From the NCBI RefSeq assembly GCF_027887165.1, contig NC_077227.1, forward strand, positions 349,973,207 through 350,037,206: 64,000 bases of DNA, given 5' to 3'. Source of the stretch: Monodelphis domestica. Its lineage: Eukaryota > Chordata > Mammalia > Didelphimorphia > Didelphidae. Each line of letters starts with the position of its first letter. Position 1 is the first letter of the stretch. Made by a program: the position numbers and the translations under genes. Below are positions 23,766-34,990 of this stretch, piece by piece. Below the pieces are notes generated by a model that saw only the letters and a list, made by a program, of their open reading frames with translations, was not told the origin of the DNA and did no database searches.

Positions 23766-24670
23766 GCTGCCCCCAGGCCAGCGGCGGCTCAGCTTCTGAA
23801 GCAGGGCCAAGGTCACGGCCGCCAGGAGCTTTAGGCTACCGGATCACCGCGCCCCCCAGGCGCTCCCTCGCCGCTTAAGAGAAAGGAAATTGACTCCAAA
23901 ATTACTTTCTTTGACTTTTCTCCACTAGAGTAAGTCTGTAGAAAAGAGGGAGAAACTACCGAATTCTGTGCCCGGAGGGAGTTGAGGGGGCTGCTTCCCT
24001 AGCCTGAAAATCCGAGCAGTAGAGAATAGATCAAGGCCCCTCCCCCTTAAAGACTTGGGTCCAGCTGTGAAGTTTAGGGGGTCCTTCTTCACAGCCGGAG
24101 CCTAGCCCGGCACTGCTGGGCGCCCTGAACAACTCTTGAGAAGCTTTGAGTGTTGGCTGAACTAGGGGTCCCCGCCGCTTTTCTTTCCTGACTTTTCTCC
24201 TTTTTCCCCTCTCTCTCAGCCAGGAGAGCCCCGGACCCGCCTTCGCTGCCTCCCCAAAGATCTCTTTCTCATTCTCTGGTACCCGCCCTCCTCCCCAAAT
24301 CCGCTCCTTTCTCTCTATCTCTCTAGCCCTTTCCTCTAGTTCTCGCCTCCCCGTCCGGCCCCGGCACGCCTCTCGGCAGTTTGAACTTCAGTCTGGGTTC
24401 CGTCAATCTTTCTTCGAGATCCTGGTCGCTGCCAAGTCCAGTTCTCCGCAAGCCCCTGAGCGAAGTGAGCTGGGACCCCAGAGCGAGGAGAGAAAGGCTG
24501 AATGGGATAGGGCGGAGCGGGACAGCAGGGCGGAGCTGGGGGCACCCCGAGGGAAAGAGGGAGGGCAATCTCAAAAGTTTTTACTTCAGCGGGGGCTCCC
24601 AGGTGGAGGGGAAGCGCGCACAGCTGTGGCTCCTCCTCTTATGCCTCGCGGGAAATAGGCCTCGTGGGGG
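23766..24670 (-). promoter_or_regulatory. ARSI: ARSI CpG-rich 5'UTR/promoter region
   Basis: CpG density rises sharply above the ARSI start codon, unlike the flanking intergenic DNA. GGGCGG boxes are visible near 24509 and 24529 on the plus strand. I see no clear TATA box, which fits a CpG-island promoter. The start site and any 5' non-coding exon are not determined. No divergent gene is recognised on the plus strand. Confidence 0.6.
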
Positions 24671-24864
24671 ATGCAGTACCAGCCCCAGCCATGAGATAGA
24701 AGAACTGGCCAAGCCCGGGGCTCTAGAACAAAAGTACAATCCAGAGCACTACTAGAGCTATCTGGAACACGGAATGCCAGAACAGAAAAGAATCTTGAGA
24801 ACATCCGACGTCAAAACTGGAAAGAACTTCAGAGAATGAGCATAGACTGATAGAGATGAAAGAA

Positions 24865-25005
24865 ACATCAGAGACCTGCTGCTCCAAATCCTTCAATGTA
24901 CAGATGGGGAAACTGAGGGCCACAGAGGTTAAGTGACTCATCCTAAGATACCCAACTAGTTTGCATCACAGCAAGAATCTCAGGCTAGATCTGATACCTA
25001 GTATA
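24865..25005 (-). repeat. MIR-like SINE
   Basis: Reverse copy: ACAGATGGGGAAACTGAGGG, then AGAGGTTAAGTGACTCATCC. Confidence 0.75.
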
Positions 25006-25162
25006 ATACTCATCATTTTTTTAATAGAAGAGAAAGATCTTTTATTCAGGTACCTTCTTCCAGCTTTGGTTAGGAGGAGAATTTTCAACCAAACTAAAAC
25101 CCATTGTCAATGAATAAAGGGTCCAAGGATATGAATGGCAGATCTTGAAAGAAAATCTGCAA

Positions 25163-25364
25163 GGGGGTAGCTGGGTAGCTCAGTAGATTGAGAGCCAGGC
25201 CTAGAGATGGGAAATCCTAGGTTCAAATCTGGCCTCAGATACTTCCTAGCTGTGTGACCCTGGGCAAGTCACTTGACCCCCATTGCCTAGCCCTTACCAC
25301 TCTTCAGCCTTAGAACCAATACACAGTATTGACTCTAAGAGGGAAGGTAAGGGGTTAAAAAAAA
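25163..25364 (+). repeat. tRNA-derived SINE with 15-bp target-site duplication
   Basis: Near-intact SINE ending in poly(A). Perfect AAAGAAAATCTGCAA copies flank it at 25148-25162 and 25365-25379. Confidence 0.93.
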
Positions 25365-25568
25365 AAAGAAAATCTGCAAACTGTTAATCACACTAAAGAT
25401 TGCTTCACATCACTAATCATAGGAGCACATCAAAAACTACTTCAGGCTTTCCCTTACACTTAGAAAAATGGCAAAGATGATGAAAGATAGTCTTAGTCAG
25501 TGTTGGGAGAATTTCAGAAAGTAAGACACACTAATACATTTTTGGTGGAATTCTGAATTGGACTAGCC

Positions 25569-26080
25569 CAGTGATGGGAAACCTTTTAGACCCCGAGCTA
25601 GGTCCCACCCAATCCACCTCCCAGACCCAGTGCCCTGCCCACCCCCCACCAGAGACAGAGTGCCATGTCCCTTCCCACCACTGAGTTCTGGGCATACCCC
25701 CACCCCTTACCCTAGGAGGGAGAAAACACTCCCATTGGACTCCTGGGTGGAGAGGTGGGTGAAGTGAGGAATGTCCTAGGCAAGTGGAGAGAGGTGGAGA
25801 GGAGTGGCCTGAGGGCTCTGCTTCCCTCCAGTTCTGCCACCTGTGAGCCACCCACTTTACTCCCTGTGTGTTCCCATTGGGTTGCTGGGCAGAGGGGCTG
25901 GGGATATGAAAAAATGTCCTCAAGCACAGTGGAAAGGAGGAGGGGAGCAGCTCTGCCCTAGTCCCTCTGCCTTTCTAGTAACAAAGAGGGGAGGAGAAGA
26001 GAAGTGAGGGCAGCCCCCTGCCCACAGAGAATGCTCTGAGTGCCATCTTTGGCCCCCATGTCATAGGCTCATCATCACTG
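25569..26080. mobile_element. Non-autonomous hAT (Charlie-like) element, 512 bp
   Basis: Ends are CAGTGATGGGAAACC and a near inverse match ending CATCATCACTG. Flanks are 8-bp duplications GACTAGCC (25561-25568) and GTCTAGCC (26081-26088), one mismatch, as hAT transposases make. It contains no transposase ORF. The same family recurs at 54682-56740 (shared AGTCCCTCTGCCTTTCTAGT near the right end). I associate it with opossum Charlie-type elements; the name is tentative. Confidence 0.85.
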
Positions 26081-26964
26081 GTCTAGCCATTCTACAAAAC
26101 CTCTTATACTTTCTTTAAAAAGTGACTAATATTTTTTTAATCCAAAGAATACTGCTGGTATATATATCCCAAGGAAGAAAAACACAGAAAGGTTCCATAT
26201 ACAACAAAACATTTATGGCAACATTTTTTAACTGTAGCCAAGAAATGGAAACAAAATAAGTGTGCAGCGATTAGGGAATAGCTAAACAAATTCATGCAAT
26301 GAAATATGACTACACTATAAGAAACAAGCAATATGATAAATACAGAAAATCGGGAACAAGTACAAAATGAGGCAAGCTGACTACAGCAATGTAGATATAA
26401 AGAAAAACGGAAAAAGGAATTGATTCTGGACCCTATGGAAAGACTAAGTTTGACTCTGAAAAGGAAATGAAAAAATACATCCCCTACCATCATTGCTGGG
26501 AGACTCTGAGAATGGAATATTGTATATTGTATCAGACATGGATGACATATTGGGTAGTTTACTTAGAGACTTTTTTCCCCCTCTATTAATCTTTGATAAA
26601 AGATAGCTTTCTGGTTAGGAGAGAAGGGAGGATATTTAGAAGTAAGTTTTAAAAAAATATTGGCAACAAAAATTAAAATAATTATTATTATAACAAATTT
26701 TTAACTTACAACCTCCTTACAACAACCCTGTGAGATGGGCAGTACATATATTGTTATCCTTATTTTACAGAAGAGGAAACTAAAACTAGTGGAGATAATG
26801 TAGTCTTCCCACCTTAGATACAGTCAAATAGTTTTGAATAGAAACTAAAACTAGAGCTTCTGATTCCAAAGCTGCCTAGTGATGAATCTTATACTTACTT
26901 AAGTGAGTTTTCAACTTACAAACACATAATTTGGATTGGGTTGGTTTTGGGTTTTTTTTAGTTG

Positions 26965-27155
26965 GACTTTGGGCAACGAGGTAGTGCAGTAGATAAGAGT
27001 CCTGGACCTGAAATCAGGAAGACTTGAGTTCAAATGTGGCCTCCAACCTTTCCTAGCTAGGTGACCCTGGGCAAGTTACTTAAACCTGTTGGCCTCAGTT
27101 TCTTCATCTGCAAAATAAGCTAGAGAAATAAATGACAAGCCACTTCAGTACCTTT
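26965..27155 (+). repeat. SINE with RTE-type 3' part
   Basis: Head GGGCAACGAGGTAGTGCAGT, B box GAGTTCAAATGTGG, then TTCTTCATCTGCAAAATAAG and AATGACAAGCCACTTCAGTA, the start of the RTE-derived tail. Confidence 0.8.
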
Positions 27156-27159
27156 TTTT

Positions 27160-28345
27160 AATATTTAAAATTTTATTTTTATTGTCATGCAAAACACTTC
27201 CATATTGTTCATTGTTGTAACAGCACAGTCATACATAACCAAAATGCCAAAACAAAATCATAAATACACTGATGTGAAAGACAACTCCAAATTTCCTTTC
27301 TCTGAAGGTGGAATCTCTTTTAGGATTATCCCAGAACACTGAATTGCTGAGAGTAGCCAAGTTTTCACAATTGATCATTGTACAACATTGCTGTTATTGT
27401 GTACAATGTTCTCCCAGTTCTCCTTATTTCAATCTGTATCAGTTCCTGAAGATCTTTCCAGCTTTTTCTGAAATCATTTTGCTTATCATTTCTTATAGCA
27501 CAACATTATTCCATCACCAAGATGTATTACAATTTGTTTAGCCATTCCCAAATTTATGGGCATTCCTTCAATTTCCAATTCTTTGCCTCTAAAAAAGAGA
27601 TGCTACAAACATATTTGTGCAAGTAGATCATTTCCCCTTTTTTCTTATCTCTTTGGGATATAGACCTAGTAGTGGTATTACCATATCAAAGAATATGCAC
27701 AATTTTAGAACCCTTTGGGCATACTTCCAAATTGCCTTCCAGAATGGTTGGATCTGTTCACAACTCCACAATGAATTAGTGTATGAATTTTGCCACATCC
27801 CCTCCAACATTTATTGCTATCTTTTACTGCCACATTGGCTAATCTAATAGATGTGAGCTGGTACTTCAGCATTGTTTTAATTTGCATTTATCTAATCAAG
27901 AGTGATTCAGAACATTTTTATGTGATCATTGATGGCTCATTTCTTCTTATGAAAATTGTTCATATCCATTGATCATGTCAATTGAGCAATAACCTGTATT
28001 CTTATAAATTTGACTTAGTTCTCTATACACTTGAGAAATTAGACCTTTATCAGAGACATGTGTTATAAAAATTTTCCCCCAGTTTGTTTCCTTTCTAATC
28101 TTGATTACATTAGCTTTGTTTCTACAAAAGCTTTTTAATTTAATATTGTCAAAATTATTCATTTTATATCTTATAATATTCTCTATTTCATGTTTGTTCA
28201 TAAATTCTTCCCTTCTCCAAAGACCTGCCAGTTAAACTATTTTGTGTTCCTATGATTTAGTTATGGTATCACACTTTACATCTAAATCATATACTAATTT
28301 TGACCTTATTTTGGTATGGGATGTGAGAAATTTCTTCCTAAAATT
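27160..28345 (-). repeat. L1 3' part in reverse
   Basis: Minus-strand translation at 28201-27947 gives IKLKSFCRNKANVIKI and DKGLISQVYRELSQIYK, matching the L1 ORF2 C-terminal region. The 3'UTR lies at the low-coordinate end. Frames are broken. Confidence 0.85.
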
Positions 28346-28379
28346 GCTCAAATTTAAATCAAAGTTCACAACAATAACT

Positions 28380-29185
28380 TGCCCCCCCTGAGGTGAATAA
28401 TAACAAACACAGGGATCACTCAGGGATGCATGGCTGTGTTATGAGGTATATGAATTAATTTGCAAAAGAAAATTAAAAACATGAAAAAATCCAAATAATA
28501 GAGAAAAATAACTTGTGGATGAAATACAAAATGTAAAAGTCTTATGTCTAACAAAAAAATCTAAGTAAAGGAAAAACAAATCTATAACAGGTGCTTGAAT
28601 CAGGGCCTAATTAAAATGATTTAAGCAATTATGCATTTGCCCAATCAGTAGCCAAGACTACAGAAAGTTTGCCACACCATGAAAGACAGTAAAGGGACTA
28701 GATTATAGGAGCCAGGTAGGAGCCAAATTTGAGAAAATTGGTAGAATGTGGGACAAGAAAGACCTGCCTTTAACACATGTTAAACAGCCGCAACCTGGAA
28801 CCCCAAATCAAGTCCTCTTGTCTTGGATCAAAATTAAATCAATCCCACCAGGACTGTTTGGTCTCTTTGACCTTGTGCTTGATTGGCACTATGCAGTTTA
28901 GCTTTGTGTTTCTTTGGAACTGTGCAATGGCTCTTTTTGTATTCCTCTTGTCCTGGAATCAGACAGAATCATTAAGCAAAGTCCCATAAATTTTTTTAAA
29001 CAATCAAGGACATCATTTTTATAGTCTAAAGTTTTTTGGGCATGCATGAATATTAGAACAAATGTATTTAAAACTTATATTACTGCAAAATAAAAAAATT
29101 AAATAAAAATCTTCTCAATACTGGTGACATGTGCTTCAAATACAAAAAGGAGAGAAAAAATAAAACTCAGATACTATATTGCACA
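28380..29185. other. AT-rich stretch, unassigned
   Basis: No known repeat is recognised and no convincing ORF is present. It lies between a reverse L1 and the 3' end of the candidate transcript below. Confidence 0.4.
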
Positions 29186-29203
29186 TGCAATAAAAAGTCA
29201 AAG

Positions 29204-29209
29204 TTTATT
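29204..29209 (-). terminator. Candidate poly(A) signal for the 30.2 kb ORF transcript
   Basis: AATAAA on the minus strand (TTTATT on plus), about 1.04 kb below the ORF stop at 30248. It sits in an A/T-rich context with a further TTTTATTG downstream. It resembles the end of a real 3'UTR, but this is inference. Confidence 0.3.
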
Positions 29210-30247
29210 TTTTTAAGTTTTAAAAATAAAAAATATATAGCTTAAAATAAGTGACACACTGTGTCAGTCATGTGAGTACAAATGATTTTCAGAATAAAAC
29301 AGTAACACAGTAGATAATGCACATTTAAAGAAGTTCCAAAGTCCCCAAAATTCACAATAGCACAGTTAATTACAATAGCAAACAAACCCACTATCATATT
29401 TCACATAAGTTGCTTTATGACATAAAAAACTTATGAACTGATAAATATTTGTCACCATTTTTACAGATGTAGCAAATCTTTGAACCTTGGCAAACATTTT
29501 TTTAAAAGTAAAACTTATTTGGGTCTAGAACATCTTCAAGAAATCTAGATTGTCTACATTGTCCTGAGGGCAGTAAATTAAAATGAAGAATTTTGCAGGA
29601 GCTCTTTTTTCTGACTTCCTGATGCATATAAACACCTTGGTAGGAACATTTCTTTGGTTCTCTACCTTTAATACAACATTCTTTATAATATATATAAATA
29701 TAAATATATCATCCATTCAGAAACCACTAGTTATGTAAAACTATTTCTGAAGACCCCTTAAAATTACAATTAAATTCTTATCTTATTAAATTCTCTAAAG
29801 GTTGCATTTAGTTTTTAACCAGTTTTGTTGAAATCCATCCATCATCATCTATGTGACAATTAACAAAGGCAACATGGGATCTCAGATGGATCTAGTGACA
29901 AGGGTTTGGGCAAGATGTTCATGGGCTTATACAGTGATATTTTGTTCTTCAGCAGAGGTAAAGGTACAAATTAAAGATATCAATATAGGTAAAACATAGT
30001 AGTTTAAAATGATTCAGTATAACAAAGATATTGATTAAATTAAAACAGATAAACTAAAAAAAATTAAACAAAACAATCAGTAAATACAATAATATAAACC
30101 AATGAGAAAGTGCAAATAGGCAATGCAGTCAAAATCCTTTTCACCAATTCCAATAGACTTGTTCACTATTATAGGAGGAGAATAAACTCAAAATAGCAAG
30201 AAACTTCCAGATCTCTTTTAAAGTTTCCTTGCTTCCCCCAGTATTTA

Positions 30248-30547
30248 TTATCCATTTAGAATTCGTTTTTCAGAAGTCTGAATTTCCTCATAGAAGCACA
30301 GGGAAAAATCTTCACTCTGCATGAGAGCAGTTGGGACTTTTAGAACTCTGTCAAAATGTTTCAGGTTGGTTTGTAGTTGAAGCAGCCTAGCTTGTGGCAT
30401 ATTCTTGAGGAGAAGGAGATAAAGTGGGAAATATCCAATGAAAATAAAAACTCCCAGGAAAAGAATTAAGCATATCCAAACTGCACTTTTTAGCTCTACC
30501 AACTCAAACTGTTGTTTCAGAGTTTCAAGCATGCTTTGCAATAGCAT
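30248..30547 (-). CDS. Candidate small single-pass membrane protein (99 aa), unknown
   Basis: I do not recognise this protein. The 99-codon frame begins at the ATG at 30547. It has about 22 polar residues, then one strong hydrophobic segment (about 25-47, with VWICLILFLGVFIFIGYFPL), and a mixed polar C-terminal half of about 50 residues. Five bases above the ATG is a good splice acceptor (CTCTTTCAG, with a pyrimidine-rich lead). The low-repeat downstream kilobase ends with AATAAA. Together these suggest a terminal exon of a spliced transcript. A chance ORF in AT-rich DNA, a decayed retroviral envelope tail or a retrocopy are alternatives. No upstream coding exon is identified. Confidence 0.3.
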   Translation of the reverse strand: MLLQSMLETLKQQFELVELKSAVWICLILFLGVFIFIGYFPLYLLLLKNMPQARLLQLQTNLKHFDRVLKVPTALMQSEDFSLCFYEEIQTSEKRILNG

Positions 30548-30829
30548 TTTCCCTGAAAGAGGATGAATGGGGTTTGTTTAAAGAGTAAACATAAAGAAGC
30601 AAAACTTTGAGGGAAAACAATAGTGTATTTGCATGAGAGAAAAAAATACTTCTCCTTGGTATTTTGGGTCAAGAGAAAGAAAGACAAAAAAACAGTCTTA
30701 TTCCCCAAAACTGACTTTAAATCTACAGATTTGGAACTAACTACCCTCCGAGTGAAAAACCTTTAGTAACAGCCTTCTAAACTAAAAGTCCAGGATCAGT
30801 TTTTTAAAAAATCTGATTGAAAATTAGAA

Positions 30830-31140
30830 AGTGTGGGGTTCTTTTTTCAGCACTGAAAAATGGCTATGGCAGAGTAGAAACACACACATGGAGTGTGAAA
30901 AGGGATTGGGGCAGAAAGATTATTATACATCACTCTCTGTAGAAAAACAATGGCTGGGATTGGCAGGCTCTTGTGGTGGGTCTGGTCTAGGCAAGAGGAG
31001 GCTCCAAGCTGTGTGAAGAGTGTTGAGGAATGCTGGCTGAGCAGATGGACAGGAGAAACAGCAGGCAGTGACAGGCAGCAGGGCAGGGCAGGAGTGCAGG
31101 CACACCCCGCCACCAAACCTCGTGGTGGGCAGTGACCAGG
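30830..31140. other. GC-rich low-repeat block
   Basis: A GC-rich patch in AT-rich surroundings, about 300-600 bp upstream (minus strand) of the 30.2 kb ORF. It might hold a first exon or promoter for it, but I see no decisive signal. Confidence 0.25.
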
Positions 31141-31439
31141 CAAACTTACTATCTTTATTGTAAGGCTACCTGCTCAAAAATATTTGAGAATCGGTAATCA
31201 TTTTGTGGTAAGTCAAAATGTGAGTTTTTAAATTAATAATCAATAACTAAGTATTATATTCTATAAAGTTTTATTAATAATAATGAAAACAAAAGAACTG
31301 CCTGACTTCTGACTTGGGGGGGGGGGAGTTACAGCCACTTAAATACAATCACAAAACACAGGGATGCAGGAAAAAGAAAAGAGGATTGTGGGAAATATTA
31401 AGGGACTTCTGGGGGATGAAGTAAAAAGATTCAACATCT

Positions 31440-31905
31440 CCATTTATACACTACCCATGGAGCAATTAATATTTTTCCAATTGTTTAGATATGACTTTAT
31501 TTGTGTGAAAAGTATTTTGTAATTGTATTTATAAATTCTTGGGTTTTCCTTGGCATAGATTTCCAGGTGTTTTATATTGTCTAGGGTTTTGGTAGGAGCT
31601 ATTTCACCCCCTTATAGCGTGGAAATGCCCAAATCCCACCTTTCTTCAATGCTGTACCCTTCTGTGGATCCCCTTCACTAATCTGAACTTGATTTTTTGT
31701 CCTTTTGAGGTAGTCTATATCTGTCAATGGTGAGGAGAGGAAGAGCCCTGTCTCTACACTGCAGCCATCTCAACCCAGAAGTCCTATGTTGTCTAGTTAT
31801 TTCTTTCTCTTGCAGCTGAACATTGTTGGTGATATAGAAAAATGCTGATGATTTATGTACATTTATTTTGTATCCTGCAACATTACTAAAGTTCACTCTA
31901 GTATC
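31440..31905 (-). repeat. L1 ORF2 fragment in reverse, interrupted
   Basis: Minus-strand translation around 31896-31790 gives NFSNVAGYKINVHKSSAFFY, matching the L1 reverse transcriptase region. A 200-bp segment (31585-31784) interrupts it. Confidence 0.8.
31585..31784 (-). mobile_element. 200-bp insertion with 12-bp target-site duplication
   Basis: Flanked by TATATTGTCTAG (31573-31584) and TATGTTGTCTAG (31785-31796), one mismatch. On the minus strand it begins GGACTTCTGGGTTGAGATGG, which resembles the 5' start of marsupial L1-type elements. It lacks a poly(A) tail. Class uncertain. Confidence 0.5.
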
Positions 31906-31975
31906 TTTGCCAAGAAAATCCTAAAGGGAGTCAGAAGAATTGGACATGATTGAAATGCCTGAACAACAGCTTGAA
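31895..31975 (+). repeat. RTE-type SINE tail
   Basis: ATCTTTGCCAAGAAAATCCT then GTCAGAAGAATTGGACATGA is the forward BovB-like 3' tail. Confidence 0.7.
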
Positions 31976-31999
31976 AGGACCTGCCAGAATTTTCAATCT

Positions 32000-32867
32000 T
32001 CTGGCACAGCCTTTGAGAACCTACAGTCATCTCTAAAATATAGTGATACTTTAGAGAAGGACTTGAGGGAGAGGGTGGTGATAAGAAGCCAAGTTTGCTT
32101 TCTTTTCTGAAGATAAGCATCTTTATGAAAATGGCCAATATACACATTGAGGGCCTCCTTGATGAAAATATGAAAAGGAAAATAGGTAGCTTTTAGTTGA
32201 TGATTTTCTACATTAAACTACATCTTGACAATAATTTAGTTGACTGAGAGGTCAAGAATATTCTGTACTCCATCAGTGGTACAAGAGTAGATAAAGGATT
32301 GGTAGAAACTTGGAGGAAAGAAGGGTACACAGCACCAATATTTGAAAAAGAGCCAAGATCACAGAGTACTAAGCATACAAATCAAACACCCCATTGTCAC
32401 TAACCACTGTTCTAATTCTCTCTAACTCCTCTACTACTTATTACTTCTATGACCTTAGACAAATCATTTCTTCTCGTTTTCCTCAGATTCCTTACCTGTA
32501 AAGTAAGGAGACAGACTAGACTGGGGTCATAGAACCCAAATAAAAATGAAAGCTACTAATCTGTGTGTAAGGATCCCTACAGACCCCACATTGACTTGAT
32601 TTGAAAATATAATGTAATATTTGTTTTATTGTATTCTTACTTATTTTATTCAATATTTCCCAATTACATTTTAGTGTGGTTCTAGTAATAGTGAAGAGTA
32701 TTGGCTGCATGGGCCAGCTGACTACATGTTTAACACCTCTAGACTAGATGATCTCTCAGGTAAAGATTGTCCACTGAGCCCAAGTCTTATGAGCTTGCTC
32801 AGACATTATGTAACTGGTCCCATTCCCCTAACCATGTGCTGAAGCACATTTCTTAGGTAAATAGAGG
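32000..32867. other. Intergenic stretch, unassigned
   Basis: Diverged single-copy-looking AT-rich DNA with an old MIR-like piece around 32405-32520. No gene recognised. Confidence 0.4.
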
Positions 32868-33310
32868 CAGATATGTGGCTCACTGAATAAAGTGCTGGGC
32901 CTGGTGTTAGGAAGACTTTAATCTAAATCTGGCCTCAGTCACTTACTAGCTGTGTGACCTTGAACAAGTTACTTAACCCTATTTACCTCAGTTTGCTCAG
33001 CTGTAAAAAATGAGCTAGAAAAGGAAAAGGCAAACTACCCCCAGTATCTTTGCCAAGAAAACCCCAAAATGGGGTCAGCTAAGTGACTCAGTGGCTAGAG
33101 AGGCAGACCCAGAGATGTCCTGGGTTCAAATGTAGCTTCCAACACTTCTTAGCTGTGTGACCCAGGGCAAATCACTTAATCCCCAATGCCTAACCCTCAC
33201 CACTCTTTTGCTTTAGAACAAATACATAATGTCAATTCTAAAATGGAAGGTAAGAGTTAAAAAAAAAGAGATGACTAGACAAACTGAACCCAACCAAAAA
33301 AAAAAATGCT
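32868..33310 (+). repeat. RTE-tailed SINE split by a second SINE
   Basis: The outer SINE runs from GGCAGATATGTGGCTCACTG to CCAAAATGGGGTCA (about 33076). It resumes at about 33267 with GAGATGACTAGACAAACTGA, the rest of its tail. A tRNA-derived SINE (about 33077-33266, tail GGAAGGTAAGAGTT) sits in between. Confidence 0.8.
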
Positions 33311-33824
33311 AATTGATGCTAACTGGCTAAGTGGAATTAGAGCACTAAATCACAGTAGGGAGGGAACAAATCAGAATGAGAGCTCAAGCCAATAGCATTA
33401 AAGAAAGTGACCCTACTGCCCCTCAGGTACCCCTAGGACCCTAAAGGGGAAATGTAGACAAACTCATTCTGGGAGAGCATGATAAGTGTACTAGGATTCT
33501 TTGGCCCCAGTCCTTGTTCTTGTTCCCTGATATTTTCTACCAGAAGAGGGAACAGAATGATTCTAGGCAGAGAAGAAGCAAAGTTTAGCTAGCAAGTGAC
33601 TGCCCTAGTTTTAGCTGGATTGTAAAGTGTGCAGACAGAAGTAGTAGAAGTGTTAGAGACAGAAGGTCTAATCATGTCAAGGTGGCAATAAGGAACTACT
33701 GAAGGTTTGAGTGGGGGCATGATGCCACCATTTCCATGTAAGGAAAAGATCAGCTTGGCAACCTTGTGACATTGAGTTTGGACTGGAGAGAGAGTGGATC
33801 ACCTTGCATTTCTTGTTGTTCAAA

Positions 33825-34045
33825 TATTTTAGTCGTATCTAACTCTTCATAATCCCACTTAGGATTTTTCTGGGCAGAGATGCTAGAGTAGTTTGCCATT
33901 TCCTTCTCGAATGCATTTGACAGATAAGGAAACTGAGGCAAACAGGGTTAAGTGACTTGCCGTGGTCAAAAAACTAGGAAATGTCTGAGATTGGATTGGA
34001 GCTCAGGTCTTCCTGTCTTGAGATTCAGCACCCTAGATTCTGTTA
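33825..34045 (-). repeat. RTE-tailed SINE
   Basis: TTTTAGTCGTATCTAACTCT at left (reversed BovB-like tail), GATAAGGAAACTGAGGCAAA in the middle, AGTGACTTGCCGTGGTCA, and the reversed head at right. Confidence 0.8.
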
Positions 34046-34374
34046 TTCTTTCTCCTGTTTCTTCCCCATATCAAGTCCAGGGTTAGGAGTACAGGGTCAG
34101 TAAAGACTTGGTGACACACTCAAGGAATTATGAAGAGATAGCCCCTACTTTGCTCCATATGGGGAACTTCCTTAGCCTGGAGCCCCAGTCTTTACCATCT
34201 CCCTGATCATCAGCTAATCTTTGCTCTCTACCCCCTTTAAGCCCCTCGCCATGACTTGTGCCTAATGTGAATATATTATGAAGGTAGGCATAGCCATGTC
34301 CTCCTTCTGGTGCTGATTTTGTCTTGCACAGCGGAGGTCCATTCTACTTGTTCCCTTCCTTATGGATGGCTCAG

Positions 34375-34590
34375 GAGAGATAATGTTGGGTCTGGAATCA
34401 GGTAGATCTGTGTTCAAATCTGATTTCAGATACTTTCTCGCTTCGTGACTTTGGGCAAGTCACTTAACCTCTGCCTGCCTCAGTTCCCTCCACTATAAAA
34501 TGAGGGAAATGATACTGTCCTCTTTGAGCATTATTATAAGGATAAGAAGAGACAATACTTATAAAACCCTGGTTTAATAAATGCTTGTTC
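34375..34590 (+). repeat. MIR-like SINE
   Basis: TGTGTTCAAATCTGATTTCA, CTTTGGGCAAGTCACTTAAC, CACTATAAAATGAGGG and the 3' extension are readable. Confidence 0.75.
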
Positions 34591-34844
34591 CCCTCCTTTT
34601 CCCTTTTCTACTCTAAATTCTCTGATCTTATGATTCTTTTTCACAGCCCAATACACAATCAGGCACTTAATATTCAATCATGCTTTGGAAGATGATATAC
34701 AAAATACATTCATTTTTTTCTCCCTGATTGATAAAGGGACTTCTCAAGGCAAGCATGTAGTCATCAGACATTTATTATCATAAAGGCACACAAATACAAG
34801 CAAAAAGAAAGTCAGACTTTAGACTCAATGGGCTCATATTCTTT

Positions 34845-34990
34845 TTTTAATTCATTAATTTAGAATATTTTCCCATGGTTACATGATTCATGTTCTTTCC
34901 CTCCCCCTCCCGTAGCCAACATGCAATTCCACTGGGTTTTACATGTGTCATTGATCAAAATCTATTTCCAGAATATTCACATTTGCAATA
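34845..34990 (-). repeat. L1 3'UTR fragment in reverse
   Basis: TTCCCATGGTTACATGATTC and TTTTACATGTGTCATTGATC are shared with the L1 at 37925. Confidence 0.85.

Larger units (their letters stand above)
25075..26690 (+). repeat. Old L1 3' part, interrupted by a SINE and a hAT element
   Basis: The L1 text runs through AAGGGTCCAAGGATATGAAT, AATCATAGGAGCACATCAAA, a damaged Cys-rich segment and the 3'UTR (CTATGGAAAGACTAAGTTTG). It is split by the SINE at 25163-25364 and the hAT element at 25569-26080, so it is older than both. Confidence 0.75.

Noticed and set aside
24381..24804. Short ORFs in the CpG-rich ARSI upstream region
   Set aside because: High GC makes stops rare; no homology or splice support.
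30847..31143. 98-codon Cys/Pro-rich minus-strand ORF
   Set aside because: Composition follows the local GC-rich patch and no domain is recognised.
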